A DNA stretch of 64,000 nt from Streptomyces sp. A1136. GTDB taxonomy: Bacteria; Actinomycetota; Actinomycetes; Streptomycetales; Streptomycetaceae. The DNA lies in NCBI RefSeq assembly GCF_004795055.1, contig NZ_SSBJ01000017.1, positions 102,287-166,286 of the forward strand, in the 5' to 3' direction. Within the stretch, counting starts at the first letter, position 1; each line of letters starts with the position of its first letter. Positions 1 through 8,513 of this stretch are shown piece after piece. The notes beneath the pieces are model-generated. The model ran no database searches. It saw nothing but the letters and a program-made list of their open reading frames with translations, and was not told the DNA's origin. The translations under genes and the position numbers were made by a program.

Positions 1-1502
1 TCCCCGTCGACGAGGCGGCCGCGGACGCGGTGGCCACCACGGGCAGGGCCGTGGTCTTCGCCGGGGCCACCGTCTGCATCGCGCTGCTCGGCATGCTCAT
101 ATTGCGGCTCGACTTCCTCGACGGCGTCGCCATCGCGGCCTCCCTCACCGTGGTCCTCACCGTGGCCGCGTCGATCACCCTGCTCCCCGCCCTCCTCTCG
201 GTCATCGGCCCGCGCGCCCTCTCGCGCCGCGAGCGCCGCAGGCTGGCGGAGCAGGGGCCCCGGCCCGAGGCCGCCGCCGGTTTCGCCGCCCGGTGGTCCG
301 CCTTCGTCGAACGGCACCCCAAAGCGCTCGGACTGCTCGCCGCCGCCGTGATGGTGGTGCTGGCGCTCCCCACCCTCTCCATGCACCTCGGCACCTCCGA
401 CCAGGGCAACGACCCGGCCGGCTCCACCACCCGCAAGGCCTACGACCTGCTGGCCGGGAGCCCCTCCCCGGCCCGGGAACGCGGGGCGGCCCCGGCGGAT
501 GGCTTCGGCCCAGGGACCAACGGTCCGCTCACCGTCGTCGTCCGGCTCGACGGCGCCGGAGACCGGATCGCCGTGGACCGGCTGGCCGACGCCCTGCGCA
601 GGACCAAGGGAGTGGCCTCCACCGCCCCGCCCGTCTTCAACCGCAGCGCTGACACCGCCGTCCTGACCGTCGTACCGGACTACGCCCCCCAGTCCCGCGC
701 CACGAGCGAGCTGGTCGACACGCTGCGCCGGGACGTCATCCCGCGCTCCGCGCGCGGGACCTCGATGGAGGCCCACGTCGGCGGGGTGACCGCCTCCTTC
801 GACGACTTCGCCGATGTGATCATCGGAAAACTGCCGCTCTTCGTCGGGGTGGTCATCGCGCTCGGCTGTGTCCTCCTGCTGCTGGCCTTCCGGTCCGTCG
901 GCATCCCGGTCAAGGCCGCCGCCATGAACGTGGCGGCCGTCGCCTCGTCCTTCGGCGTCGTCGTCGGCATGTTCCAGTGGGGCTGGGGCAGCGAACTGCT
1001 GGGCCTGGGACGCGCCGGCCCGATCGAGCCGTTCCTCCCCGTGATCATGGTGTCGGTGCTCTTCGGGCTCTCCATGGACTACCAGGTCTTCCTGGTGAGC
1101 CGGATGTACGAGGAGTGGTTGGAGACCGGCGACAACCGCCGGGCCGTACGCGTGGGACTCGCCGAGACCAGCCGGGTGATCAACTCGGCCGCCGTCATCA
1201 TGATCTCCGTCTTCCTCGCGTTCGTCCTCAGCGGTGACCGGCTCATCGCGATGTTCGGCATCGCCCTCGCCTCCGCCGTCGCGCTCGACGCCTTCGTCCT
1301 GCGCACGCTGCTGGTCCCGGCGCTGATGCACATGCTGGGCGGCGCCAACTGGTGGCTCCCCGCCTGGCTGGACCGCCGGCTGCCGCGGATCAGCATCGAG
1401 CCGCCCGAGCGCCGCGACCGTGTCACACTGCCCGCGCGGAGGGCCGGTACCGACACCGCGGCGTGCGAGGACGGCGCCGAGCCCACCACGGCGTCGCGCT
1501 GA
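1..1502 (+). CDS. MMPL family transporter (5' truncated by window edge)
   Basis: C-terminal part (about 500 residues) of an RND-superfamily MMPL membrane transporter; the reading frame is open back to base 3, so the start lies before the window. The visible part opens with a membrane bundle, then a soluble extracytoplasmic domain (roughly residues 110-260), then a second bundle holding the family hallmark GLSMDYQVFLVSRMYEEW (near base 1066-1120). Actinobacterial MMPL proteins export lipids, glycolipids or other hydrophobic metabolites using the proton gradient. The cargo cannot be told from this fragment. The C-terminal tail after the last helix is short, polar and probably cytoplasmic. No partner gene is visible on the window side. 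Confidence 0.9.
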   Translation, partial: PVDEAAADAVATTGRAVVFAGATVCIALLGMLILRLDFLDGVAIAASLTVVLTVAASITLLPALLSVIGPRALSRRERRRLAEQGPRPEAAAGFAARWSAFVERHPKALGLLAAAVMVVLALPTLSMHLGTSDQGNDPAGSTTRKAYDLLAGSPSPARERGAAPADGFGPGTNGPLTVVVRLDGAGDRIAVDRLADALRRTKGVASTAPPVFNRSADTAVLTVVPDYAPQSRATSELVDTLRRDVIPRSARGTSMEAHVGGVTASFDDFADVIIGKLPLFVGVVIALGCVLLLLAFRSVGIPVKAAAMNVAAVASSFGVVVGMFQWGWGSELLGLGRAGPIEPFLPVIMVSVLFGLSMDYQVFLVSRMYEEWLETGDNRRAVRVGLAETSRVINSAAVIMISVFLAFVLSGDRLIAMFGIALASAVALDAFVLRTLLVPALMHMLGGANWWLPAWLDRRLPRISIEPPERRDRVTLPARRAGTDTAACEDGAEPTTASR

Positions 1503-1666
1503 TCCGACGCCCGCCGCACCGAGCGCCTTCCCCCCGGCTACGCCCGTCCGGCCGGGGGCCCGGGCGACGCCGGCCGGTCGGTGGCCGAATCCCGTCGCCC
1601 GACAGTCGACCCGGGGTCGGTGGCCGCCTCGACCCGGGGCCCACCTGGGGCGATGCCCCGGGGGCT

Positions 1667-1710
1667 TCTCAGGGACCTCTCAGGAACCTCTCAGAAACGC
1701 CGCCTACGGT
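1667..1710 (+). promoter_or_regulatory. Three 11-nt direct repeats (TCTCAG) plus -10 of a leaderless promoter
   Basis: TCTCAG occurs at 1667, 1678 and 1689, an exact 11-nt period, as expected for a tandem-dimer OmpR-type response regulator. A -10-like TACGGT lies at 1705-1710, and the ATG of the next gene begins 8 bases later with no Shine-Dalgarno. The repeats cover the -35 region, so activation is the natural reading. The regulator's identity is not visible here. Confidence 0.6.
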
Positions 1711-1717
1711 GCCCCGC

Positions 1718-2425
1718 ATGGAGACCACCAAGACCACCGCCCCCACCCCCGCCGACGTCGAGAACCCCGAGGACGTGACGGCGGCCGACACCGCGACCGG
1801 TGCGGCGAAGGGCGAGACGGCCGGGCAGCCCGCGGACCGGCGCCCCGAAGCCGACGCGGACCACGCCGCCGAGGCCTCCGCGGCGGAAGCCGCGGCCATC
1901 GAAGTCCCCGCCGCCGAGACGGAAGAGGCGGACGAGACCGAGACCGAGGTCGAGACCGACGACGCGGACGCGGACGAGACCGGCCTGACCGGCGAAGGGG
2001 ACGACACCGACGAGCGCTCCGGTGGCGTCGGAGCCGCCGCCTGCGCCATCGTCGCCGCCGCGCTGGGGACCGTGGCCCTCAGCGGAAGCTGGGTCTCCCG
2101 CGTCGCCGCCGAGCGCGAGAACCTGGTCAACCAGCTCGACCTGAGCGCCACGGCCGACAACAACGCGAAGATCGCGGCGCTCTACAGCGCGCCCTGGCAC
2201 GCGACCGCCCTCGTCAACGGCGTCCTCGCCACCCTCGCGCTCCTGCTCGCCGTCTTCGTCCTGGCCCGTCCGGCCTTCGGCACGCCCGGCCGTACCCTCC
2301 CCACCTGGATCCGGTCCGTCGCCTGGGCGGCCGTCGCCCTCGGCGTCCTGGGCATCCTGATCTTCGGGCTCATGTACTTCGACGTCCTCCTCCCCGTCCC
2401 GACGGCTCCCGCCCAGCCCGCCTAG
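1718..2425 (+). CDS. Acidic membrane protein of unknown function
   Basis: A 235-residue protein I cannot assign to a named family. The first 105 residues are low-complexity and strongly acidic (runs of A, E, D and T). The C-terminal half has about three predicted membrane helices (near residues 108-130, 168-188 and 200-222), with a short loop containing NNAKIAALYSAPWHA between the first two. ATG 1718 was chosen because it sits right after a -10-like TACGGT and three 11-nt TCTCAG repeats, which implies a leaderless mRNA; reading upstream in the same frame is possible but has no promoter logic. The architecture suggests a membrane anchor with a long charged cytoplasmic tail. Function unknown. 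Confidence 0.75.
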   Translation: METTKTTAPTPADVENPEDVTAADTATGAAKGETAGQPADRRPEADADHAAEASAAEAAAIEVPAAETEEADETETEVETDDADADETGLTGEGDDTDERSGGVGAAACAIVAAALGTVALSGSWVSRVAAERENLVNQLDLSATADNNAKIAALYSAPWHATALVNGVLATLALLLAVFVLARPAFGTPGRTLPTWIRSVAWAAVALGVLGILIFGLMYFDVLLPVPTAPAQPA

Positions 2426-2631
2426 TCATTAGGCACGTTGCCCGGGCCGTGGGGGGCGGCCTAGGCACCCGCTTACCTCCCCGCCGCCCGCCTCAGGCGT
2501 CCGCGAGCCTCGCCTAAGGCATCCCGGTCCGCACAGATGCGGCATGCTCCCGATGTGGCGGTACCCCCTGGGACGCGAATCTTGGATCACACCGAACGAG
2601 GTGCCCGAGAAACACGACCAGGGAGTACGAG

Positions 2632-2805
2632 ATGTTCGCCTACGAGATCGCCACCGCCCGCCACGCCGAACTCGTCCGCCAGGCCGACCGGTACCGGCTG
2701 GTCCGGGAGGCCAAGAACGCGCGCCGCGCCGCCTCGGCACGGAGCCAGGAACCCGAAGGGGCACCGGTGAGGGTCCAACGCAGCCGCTTCAGCCCGGCTG
2801 CGTGA
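2632..2805 (+). CDS. 57-aa basic small protein
   Basis: ATG 2632 follows GGGAG (2620-2624) at normal spacing and reads 57 codons to TGA at 2805. The product starts MFAYEIATARHAELVRQ, continues with an amphipathic, Arg-rich helix (LVREAKNARRAASARS) and ends in a basic tail. Small proteins of this MFAYE...LVREAK type are familiar to me from Streptomyces genomes as hypothetical proteins, often beside regulators. It lies just upstream of the LuxR-family regulator on the same strand and may be co-transcribed with it. No function is known. Confidence 0.65.
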   Translation: MFAYEIATARHAELVRQADRYRLVREAKNARRAASARSQEPEGAPVRVQRSRFSPAA

Positions 2806-2885
2806 ACCGCCCCGCGTCCCGGCCCCACTGACCCGTGATGAGGAGCGCACCGATAACGAGTGCCGCCGGGCAGGGCCCCTGTGCG

Positions 2886-5800
2886 ATGCTCGACGCCGTG
2901 GAGACCAGATCTGTCAGCCCGGTGTTCGTCGGCCGAGCCGACGAACTGGCCGTACTCGTGGACGCCTTGACGCGCGCCGCCGAACAGGAGCCGCAAGCCC
3001 TCCTCATCGGGGGAGAGGCGGGTGTCGGCAAGACCCGGCTCACCGAGGAGTTCCTGGAGGTCGCCGACCGCCGGGGCGCCGTGGTGGCCGTCGGAGGCTG
3101 CGTCGAGATCGGGGCGGAGGGTTTGCCCTTCGCCCCCTTCTCGACCGCCCTGCGCAGTCTGCACCGCCGGCTTCCCGGCGAGCTGGCCGCCGCGGCCGCC
3201 GGCCAGGAGGACGAGCTGGCGCGCATCCTCCCCGAACTCGGCGAGACCCCCCGGGGGCCGCACGACGAGGAGAGCACCGCCCGGCTGTTCGAACTGACCG
3301 CCCGGATGCTGGAGCGGCTCGCCGCGGACCGCACGATCGTGCTCGTCCTGGAGGACCTGCACTGGGCCGACACCTCCACCCGTCATCTCCTCGCCTACCT
3401 CTTCCGGACCCTGGGCAGCGGCCGGCTCGTCGTCGTCGCCACCTACCGGGCGGACGACGTCCACCGCCGCCACCCGCTGCGGCCCCTCCTCGCCGAACTC
3501 GACCGCCTGCGCACCGTCCGACGGATCGAACTGCCCCGCTTCAACCGGGCGGAAGTACGCCGCCAGCTCGCCGGCATCCTCGCGGCCCGGCCCGACGAGG
3601 ACTTCGTCGACTCCGTATTCGAGCGCTCGGACGGCAACGCCTTCTTCGTCGAGGAACTCGTCGCCTCCCGGGCCAGCGGCTGTCGCACCGGGCTCACGGA
3701 ATCGCTGCGCGACCTGCTGCTGGTACGGGTCGAGGTCCTGCCCGAGGCGGCCCAGCGCGTGGTGCGCATCGTGGCCGAGGGCGGCTCCACCGTCGAGTAC
3801 CCGCTGCTGAGGGCGGTCGCCGGACTCACCGAGGACGAGCTGATCGAGGCCCTGCGGGCCGCGGTCGGAGCCAACATCCTCCTCGCCACGGCCGACGGCG
3901 ACGGCTACCGCTTCCGCCACTCGCTGGTGCGCGAGGCCGTCAGCGACGACCTGCTGCCCGGGGAGCGGGCCCGCGTGAACCGCCGCTACGCCGAGGCCAT
4001 GGAAGGCGACGACTCGCTGGTCCGCGCGGAGGAGCGGGTCATCCGGATGGCCACCTACTGGTACCACGCCAACGACCCGGCGAAGGCGCTTCCGGCGGTG
4101 CTCGCCGCCTCGGTGGCCGCCCGCCGCCGGCACGCCTACTCCGAGCAACTGAGGCTGCTGGAAAGGGCACTGGACCTGTGGGACAGCGCCCCCGCCGAGG
4201 TCCGCGAGGCGCTGCGCCCCGTGGACTACACCGACGTGTACCCGCCGTGCGGCTGTGACCCGGCCACCACCCCGCTCGCCCGCCTCGACCTGCTGGCCGA
4301 GGCGACCGTCGCGGCGCGTTTCGGCGGCGAACGCGAACGCGCCCTCAAGCACACCAAGTTGGCCCTGAGGTTCCTCGAAGAGGACCAGGACCCCTTGCGC
4401 GCCGCCTGGTTCTGGACCGAGCGCTCCTTCCTGATCGCCGGGCTCGGACGGGGTGACGGCTGGGAGGAACTCGCCAAGGCACAGGAACTCGTCCAGGGGC
4501 TCCCCCCGTCGCACGTGCACGCCCAGGTCCTGGTCCGGGCCGCCGGGTGGGGCATGTTGCACAACCCCGGCCCGGGCAACCTGGAGGCCGCCGAACGGGC
4601 CGTCGAGTACGCGCACATGGTCGACGCCGAGGAGATCGAACTCAACGCCCGCATCACCATGGGCTCCCTGCTCGCCGACTCCGGGGAGCGGGAGCGGGGT
4701 CTGGCGGTGATGACCGAGGTCAAGGACCGGGCCACCGCCCTCGGCCACGTCATGCTGGCGGGTCGGGCCGACATCAACCTCAGCTCGCAGTTGGAGAGCC
4801 TCGGCAGGTCCCGGGAGGCCGTGGAGGTGGCCCGGCAGGGAGTCGAACGCGTCGGGAAGGCCCGGCTCCTGGACATCCAGGCCTGGATCTGGGGGAACAT
4901 GGCCGAGAGCCTGTACAGCCTGGGCCGCTGGGACGAGGCCGCCGACGCGGCCCGGCGCACGCTGCGGGTCGGTCAGAGCGCGGCCCCGCGCGGCTCCGGC
5001 GCCGCCCGCCTCGCCTACCTCGCGCTGGCCCGAGGGGAGCTGAGCGAGACGGCCGCGCAGCTTGCCGCCGCCCACGCCCACTTCGGGACCCACGACACCC
5101 AGCCCCAGCACCGGATACCGCTGTACCGCCTCGCCGTCGGGCTGGCCGCGGGGGAGGGGCGGATCGCCGACGTCCGCACGGAGGTCGCCGACGCGATCGC
5201 CGCCGGCTTCCCGCTGGGCCACCACCGCTACGCCTGGCCGTTGCTCCTCGCCGCGGCCACCGCGGAGGCCGACGCCCGGGGCCTCCCGGCCGCCGACGCC
5301 GGCCGCGACGCCGCGGTGGACGTCCTGCGCGACGCCGCGCGAAACCTGGCCACCCCCGTGCCGGTGTGGGCGGCGCACGCGGAGTACCTGCGGGCCGAGC
5401 TGCGCCGGGCCGAGGGCGGGGACACCGTCCGCGACTGGGACTCGGTGGTGGAGGCCGTCACCCCCCTGGAACGCCCCTACCTGCTGGCCCGCGCCCGGCA
5501 CCGGCTCGCCGAGACCCTGCTGGCCTCCGGCCGCGACCGCGATCGGGCCGCGGCCCTGCTCCGCGACGCCTACACCACCGCCGACCGGCTGGGCGCGCGC
5601 CGACTCCGCGAGGACCTGGCCCTGCTGGCGCAGCGGGCCCGGCTCCCCCTCACCGACGACGAGCCGGCGCGACGGGCGGCCCCGCCGGAGGAGGACCCGG
5701 CCGAGGCGCTCGGCCTGACCAGCCGCGAGCGGGACGTGCTCCGCCTGGTCGCGACGGGCAGCACCAACCGGCAGATCGCCGAGGAGCTGTTCATCTCCCC

Positions 5801-5948
5801 GAAGACGGCGAGCGTGCACGTCTCGAACATCCTCGCCAAGCTGGGCGTCTCGGGTCGCGGCGAAGCCGCGGCCCTCGCCCACCGGCTGCGGCTGTTCGGC
5901 CCGGTCGTCCACGTCCCCTCGCCCGCCAGGGCGGCCCACCACCGGTAG
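2886..5948 (+). CDS. LAL-type LuxR family regulator (AAA ATPase plus HTH)
   Basis: A large ATP-binding LuxR-family transcription regulator of about 1,020 residues. An N-terminal FVGRADEL segment leads into an ATPase with Walker A GGEAGVGKTRL (about residue 41) and Walker B LVLEDLHWAD. A long helical, TPR-like middle follows (about residues 400-900). The C-terminus has a LuxR helix-turn-helix (LTSRERDVLRLVATGSTNRQ, from about residue 943). LAL proteins act as cytoplasmic activators, MalT-like, with ATP and inducer binding in the N-terminal parts. The start is uncertain: GTG 2835, ATG 2838, ATG 2886 and GTG 2898 are all in frame, and homologues usually begin a few residues before SPVFVGR. Target genes are not evident; the neighbouring sugar dehydrogenase is convergent. 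Confidence 0.9.
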   Translation: MLDAVETRSVSPVFVGRADELAVLVDALTRAAEQEPQALLIGGEAGVGKTRLTEEFLEVADRRGAVVAVGGCVEIGAEGLPFAPFSTALRSLHRRLPGELAAAAAGQEDELARILPELGETPRGPHDEESTARLFELTARMLERLAADRTIVLVLEDLHWADTSTRHLLAYLFRTLGSGRLVVVATYRADDVHRRHPLRPLLAELDRLRTVRRIELPRFNRAEVRRQLAGILAARPDEDFVDSVFERSDGNAFFVEELVASRASGCRTGLTESLRDLLLVRVEVLPEAAQRVVRIVAEGGSTVEYPLLRAVAGLTEDELIEALRAAVGANILLATADGDGYRFRHSLVREAVSDDLLPGERARVNRRYAEAMEGDDSLVRAEERVIRMATYWYHANDPAKALPAVLAASVAARRRHAYSEQLRLLERALDLWDSAPAEVREALRPVDYTDVYPPCGCDPATTPLARLDLLAEATVAARFGGERERALKHTKLALRFLEEDQDPLRAAWFWTERSFLIAGLGRGDGWEELAKAQELVQGLPPSHVHAQVLVRAAGWGMLHNPGPGNLEAAERAVEYAHMVDAEEIELNARITMGSLLADSGERERGLAVMTEVKDRATALGHVMLAGRADINLSSQLESLGRSREAVEVARQGVERVGKARLLDIQAWIWGNMAESLYSLGRWDEAADAARRTLRVGQSAAPRGSGAARLAYLALARGELSETAAQLAAAHAHFGTHDTQPQHRIPLYRLAVGLAAGEGRIADVRTEVADAIAAGFPLGHHRYAWPLLLAAATAEADARGLPAADAGRDAAVDVLRDAARNLATPVPVWAAHAEYLRAELRRAEGGDTVRDWDSVVEAVTPLERPYLLARARHRLAETLLASGRDRDRAAALLRDAYTTADRLGARRLREDLALLAQRARLPLTDDEPARRAAPPEEDPAEALGLTSRERDVLRLVATGSTNRQIAEELFISPKTASVHVSNILAKLGVSGRGEAAALAHRLRLFGPVVHVPSPARAAHHR

Positions 5949-5993
5949 GCCCCCAGGGCGCTGCCCCGCTTGCCCCGCCCGGGGACCCGCCGG

Positions 5994-7304
5994 TCACCGC
6001 ACCGTCAGGGTCAGGATCCTGTCGTCACCGGCGCTCGGCGACCCGCGGCCGTCCGTCTCGCTCGTGACGAGCAGCAATCTGTCCCCGCCCAGTGCCACCA
6101 CCGTCCGCAGCCGGCCGTAGGCGCCCTGGAGGAACGCTTCCGGCTGCGCCACCGGGGTCGCCCCCGCCAGCGGAATCCGCCAGAGCCGCTCGCCCTTCAA
6201 GCCCGCCATCCAGATGGAGCCCTGCGCCCACGCGATCCCGCTCGGCGAGGCCTCGTCCGTCTTCCACACCGCCACCGGGTCCCGCAGACCGGGCTTGCCC
6301 GCCTTTCCCTCGGCCTCGGGCCAGCCGTAGTTCCCGCCCGGCTCGATGAGATTGAGTTCGTCCCAGGTGTGCTGCCCGAACTCGGACGCCCACAGCCGTT
6401 TGTCCTGGTCCCAGGCCAGGCCCTGCACATTGCGGTGGCCGTAGGAGTAGACGACGGAATCGGGCTCCGGATTGCCGTGTACCGGCTGCCCGTCCGGGGT
6501 CATCCGCAGGATCTTGCCGCCGAGCGACTTCTTGTCCTGCGCCAGCCCCGTGTCACCCGTCTCCCCGGTCCCGGCATAGAGCATCTTGTCCGGGCCGAAG
6601 GCGATCCGGCCGCCGTTGTGTATCAAGCCCTTGGGGATGCCCCGCAAGATGGTGTCGGGAGCCCCGAGCTGCTGCCCCGCCGCCCGCTCGGGGTCGTAAC
6701 GCATCCGGGCGATGCGGTTGTCCGACTCGGTGGTGAAGTAGGCGTACACCAGGTGGTCCGAAGCGAAGGCGGGGGACAGGGCAAGGCCCAGCAGCCCCCC
6801 CTCGCCTCCCGGGGCCACCCCCGAAACCTTCCCGATCTGCGTCACCGTGCCCTTGCCCACGTCCACCCGGCTGATGGTGCCCTTGTCGCGCGAGCCCACC
6901 AGCAGGTCGCCCTCCGGCAGCGGTGCCACACCCCACGGCGACTCCAGGTCCTTGGCGATCTCACCCGTCACGGTCACCGACCCCTTGGCGGGCGGGGCCG
7001 AAGCGTTTGGGGACCGGGACGGGCCGCCCGAGCCGGCCTTCGCCGTCGCGGCGGACGCCGGGTCCGGTGGTGAGCCGCCCGGCCCGGGGGGCGCCCCGCC
7101 AGGTGGTGAACATCCCGCCGCCAGCAAGGCCCCACATCCCGCCAGGGCGAGAGCCGCCAGCACTCCGCGGGGCCGGGCGCGCGGATCCTCGTACGACACG
7201 CGTGCCTGCGCAGGGGCCCTGAATTCCCGCACGCGGTCCCGTCCCTGCCCCTGCCCCCGCGTCCGACCCCGCGCCGCGCCCGCCGACCCCTGTCCGTATC
7301 GCAT
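5994..7304 (-). CDS. Secreted PQQ-dependent sugar dehydrogenase (GSDH family)
   Basis: A 436-residue glucose/sorbosone dehydrogenase-family beta-propeller. Family landmarks are the ESPWGVAPLPEGDLLVGSRD opening blade, IHNGGRIAFGPD, GHRNVQGLAWD, EFGQHTWDELNLI and GGNYGWPE. These enzymes oxidise sugars or related alcohols outside the membrane using PQQ. The N-terminus has a hydrophobic stretch ending in LLAAGC, a lipobox, followed by a Pro/Gly-rich linker, so it is probably a lipoprotein. ATG 7304 has an excellent ribosome binding site (GGAGGGG, about 9 bases upstream), but it puts about 45 basic residues ahead of the signal helix; GTG 7199 would give a conventional signal peptide. No PQQ synthesis genes are nearby. 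Confidence 0.85.
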   Translation of the reverse strand: MRYGQGSAGAARGRTRGQGQGRDRVREFRAPAQARVSYEDPRARPRGVLAALALAGCGALLAAGCSPPGGAPPGPGGSPPDPASAATAKAGSGGPSRSPNASAPPAKGSVTVTGEIAKDLESPWGVAPLPEGDLLVGSRDKGTISRVDVGKGTVTQIGKVSGVAPGGEGGLLGLALSPAFASDHLVYAYFTTESDNRIARMRYDPERAAGQQLGAPDTILRGIPKGLIHNGGRIAFGPDKMLYAGTGETGDTGLAQDKKSLGGKILRMTPDGQPVHGNPEPDSVVYSYGHRNVQGLAWDQDKRLWASEFGQHTWDELNLIEPGGNYGWPEAEGKAGKPGLRDPVAVWKTDEASPSGIAWAQGSIWMAGLKGERLWRIPLAGATPVAQPEAFLQGAYGRLRTVVALGGDRLLLVTSETDGRGSPSAGDDRILTLTVR

Positions 7305-7432
7305 CGCCCTGCTCCCCTCCGGTCCTGCGACTGTGCCCTTCCACCTGACTCAACCGCCACGGCCCTACCCGAAGTTCCACCCCGCGTACACCCGATCGAG
7401 TGCATGTGCGAGCGGCCCGCGCACGGGCTCGC

Positions 7433-8440
7433 TCAGTCCCAGGCCCCCACCGCCGCCGGCAGTCCCGCTATCTCCGCCAGATCGGCGGCCGTCAGCCGGA
7501 CCTCCGCCGCCCGCGCGTTCTCCGCCGCCCAGTGCGCCCGGTCCGCGCCCGGCACCGGCACCACGTGCGGCCCCTGCGCCAGCACCCACGCCAGCGCCAC
7601 CTGCGCCGCGGTCACCTGTGGCCCGTGCCGCGAGGCGACCCGCCGCAGCCCCGCCACCAGCACCTGGTTCGCGGCCATCGCCTCCGCCGTGAACCTGGGG
7701 TGTCGGGCCCGCGCGTCCTCCGGCTCGAACCCCGCCCCCGGCCGCAGCGTCCCCGTCAGGAAGCCGCTGCCCAACGGCATCGCCGCCAACAGCCCCACCC
7801 CCCTCGCGGCGCACCACGGCAGCAGCTGCCAGGCCGCCTCCGGCGACCACACCGACAGCTCCGCCTGGACCGCGCTCACCGGGAACACCTGCTGCGCCCG
7901 CTCCAGGTGCCGCACCGTCGACCGGTACCCGCGGTCCCCGATCCGCCCCGCCCCCGGACCGGCCGCGGCCCCCAACGCGCAGAAGCCCAGCGCCCGTACC
8001 TTCCCCGCCGCCACCAGCTCCGCCATGGCGCCCCACGTCTCCTCCACCGGGACGTCCGGATCGACCCGGTGCAGTTGGTACAGGTCTATGACGTCGGTCC
8101 GCAGCCGTCGCAGCGACGCGTCGCAGGCCCGCCGCACGTATCCCGGCCGCCCGTCGGCCACCACGTGCTGCTCGCCCGCCCGCAGCCCCACCTTGGCGGA
8201 GACGAAGGCGTCCGAGCGCCGCTCCCGCAGCACGCGCCCCAGGACGAGCTCATTGGTGTAGGGCCCGTAGACATCGGCCGTGTCCAGCAGGTTCGCCCCC
8301 AGGTCCAGCGCCGTGTGCAGGGTCCGCAGCGACTCCTCGCCCCGGCGGCGCGAGGGCGCGTACCCCCAGCTCATCGGCATGCAGCCGAGCCCGATGGCGC
8401 CCACCGTCAGCGAGCCCGCCCCGATCGACCTGCGCTCCAC
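7433..8440 (-). CDS. Aldo/keto reductase
   Basis: A 335-residue NADPH-dependent aldo/keto reductase with a (beta/alpha)8 barrel. Motifs are GLGCMPMSW near the N-terminus, NLLDTADVYGPYTNE with the catalytic Asp and Tyr, the Lys in FVSAKVGL, IDLYQLHRVD and the C-terminal cofactor loop VPVPGADRAHWAAENA. Members reduce aldehydes and ketones; the natural substrate cannot be deduced. It is transcribed divergently from the D-2-hydroxyacid dehydrogenase with 73 bases between the start codons, so the two may share a control region. The start ATGGAGCGCAGG fits the usual start of the family fold. Confidence 0.9.
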   Translation of the reverse strand: MERRSIGAGSLTVGAIGLGCMPMSWGYAPSRRRGEESLRTLHTALDLGANLLDTADVYGPYTNELVLGRVLRERRSDAFVSAKVGLRAGEQHVVADGRPGYVRRACDASLRRLRTDVIDLYQLHRVDPDVPVEETWGAMAELVAAGKVRALGFCALGAAAGPGAGRIGDRGYRSTVRHLERAQQVFPVSAVQAELSVWSPEAAWQLLPWCAARGVGLLAAMPLGSGFLTGTLRPGAGFEPEDARARHPRFTAEAMAANQVLVAGLRRVASRHGPQVTAAQVALAWVLAQGPHVVPVPGADRAHWAAENARAAEVRLTAADLAEIAGLPAAVGAWD

Positions 8441-8513
8441 CCCTGAGTCCCCCTCCCGGTCCGGCCCTCAAACTAACGGCTTGATCGCGATGCCTTCGCA
8501 TAGCCTCGCGATC

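Noticed and set aside
2640..5942. A 1,100-residue open frame antisense to the LAL regulator
   Set aside because: GC-rich Streptomyces genes leave long open antisense frames. This one is Gly/Val/Arg/Gln-rich, has no domain or ribosome site, and lies opposite a clear gene.
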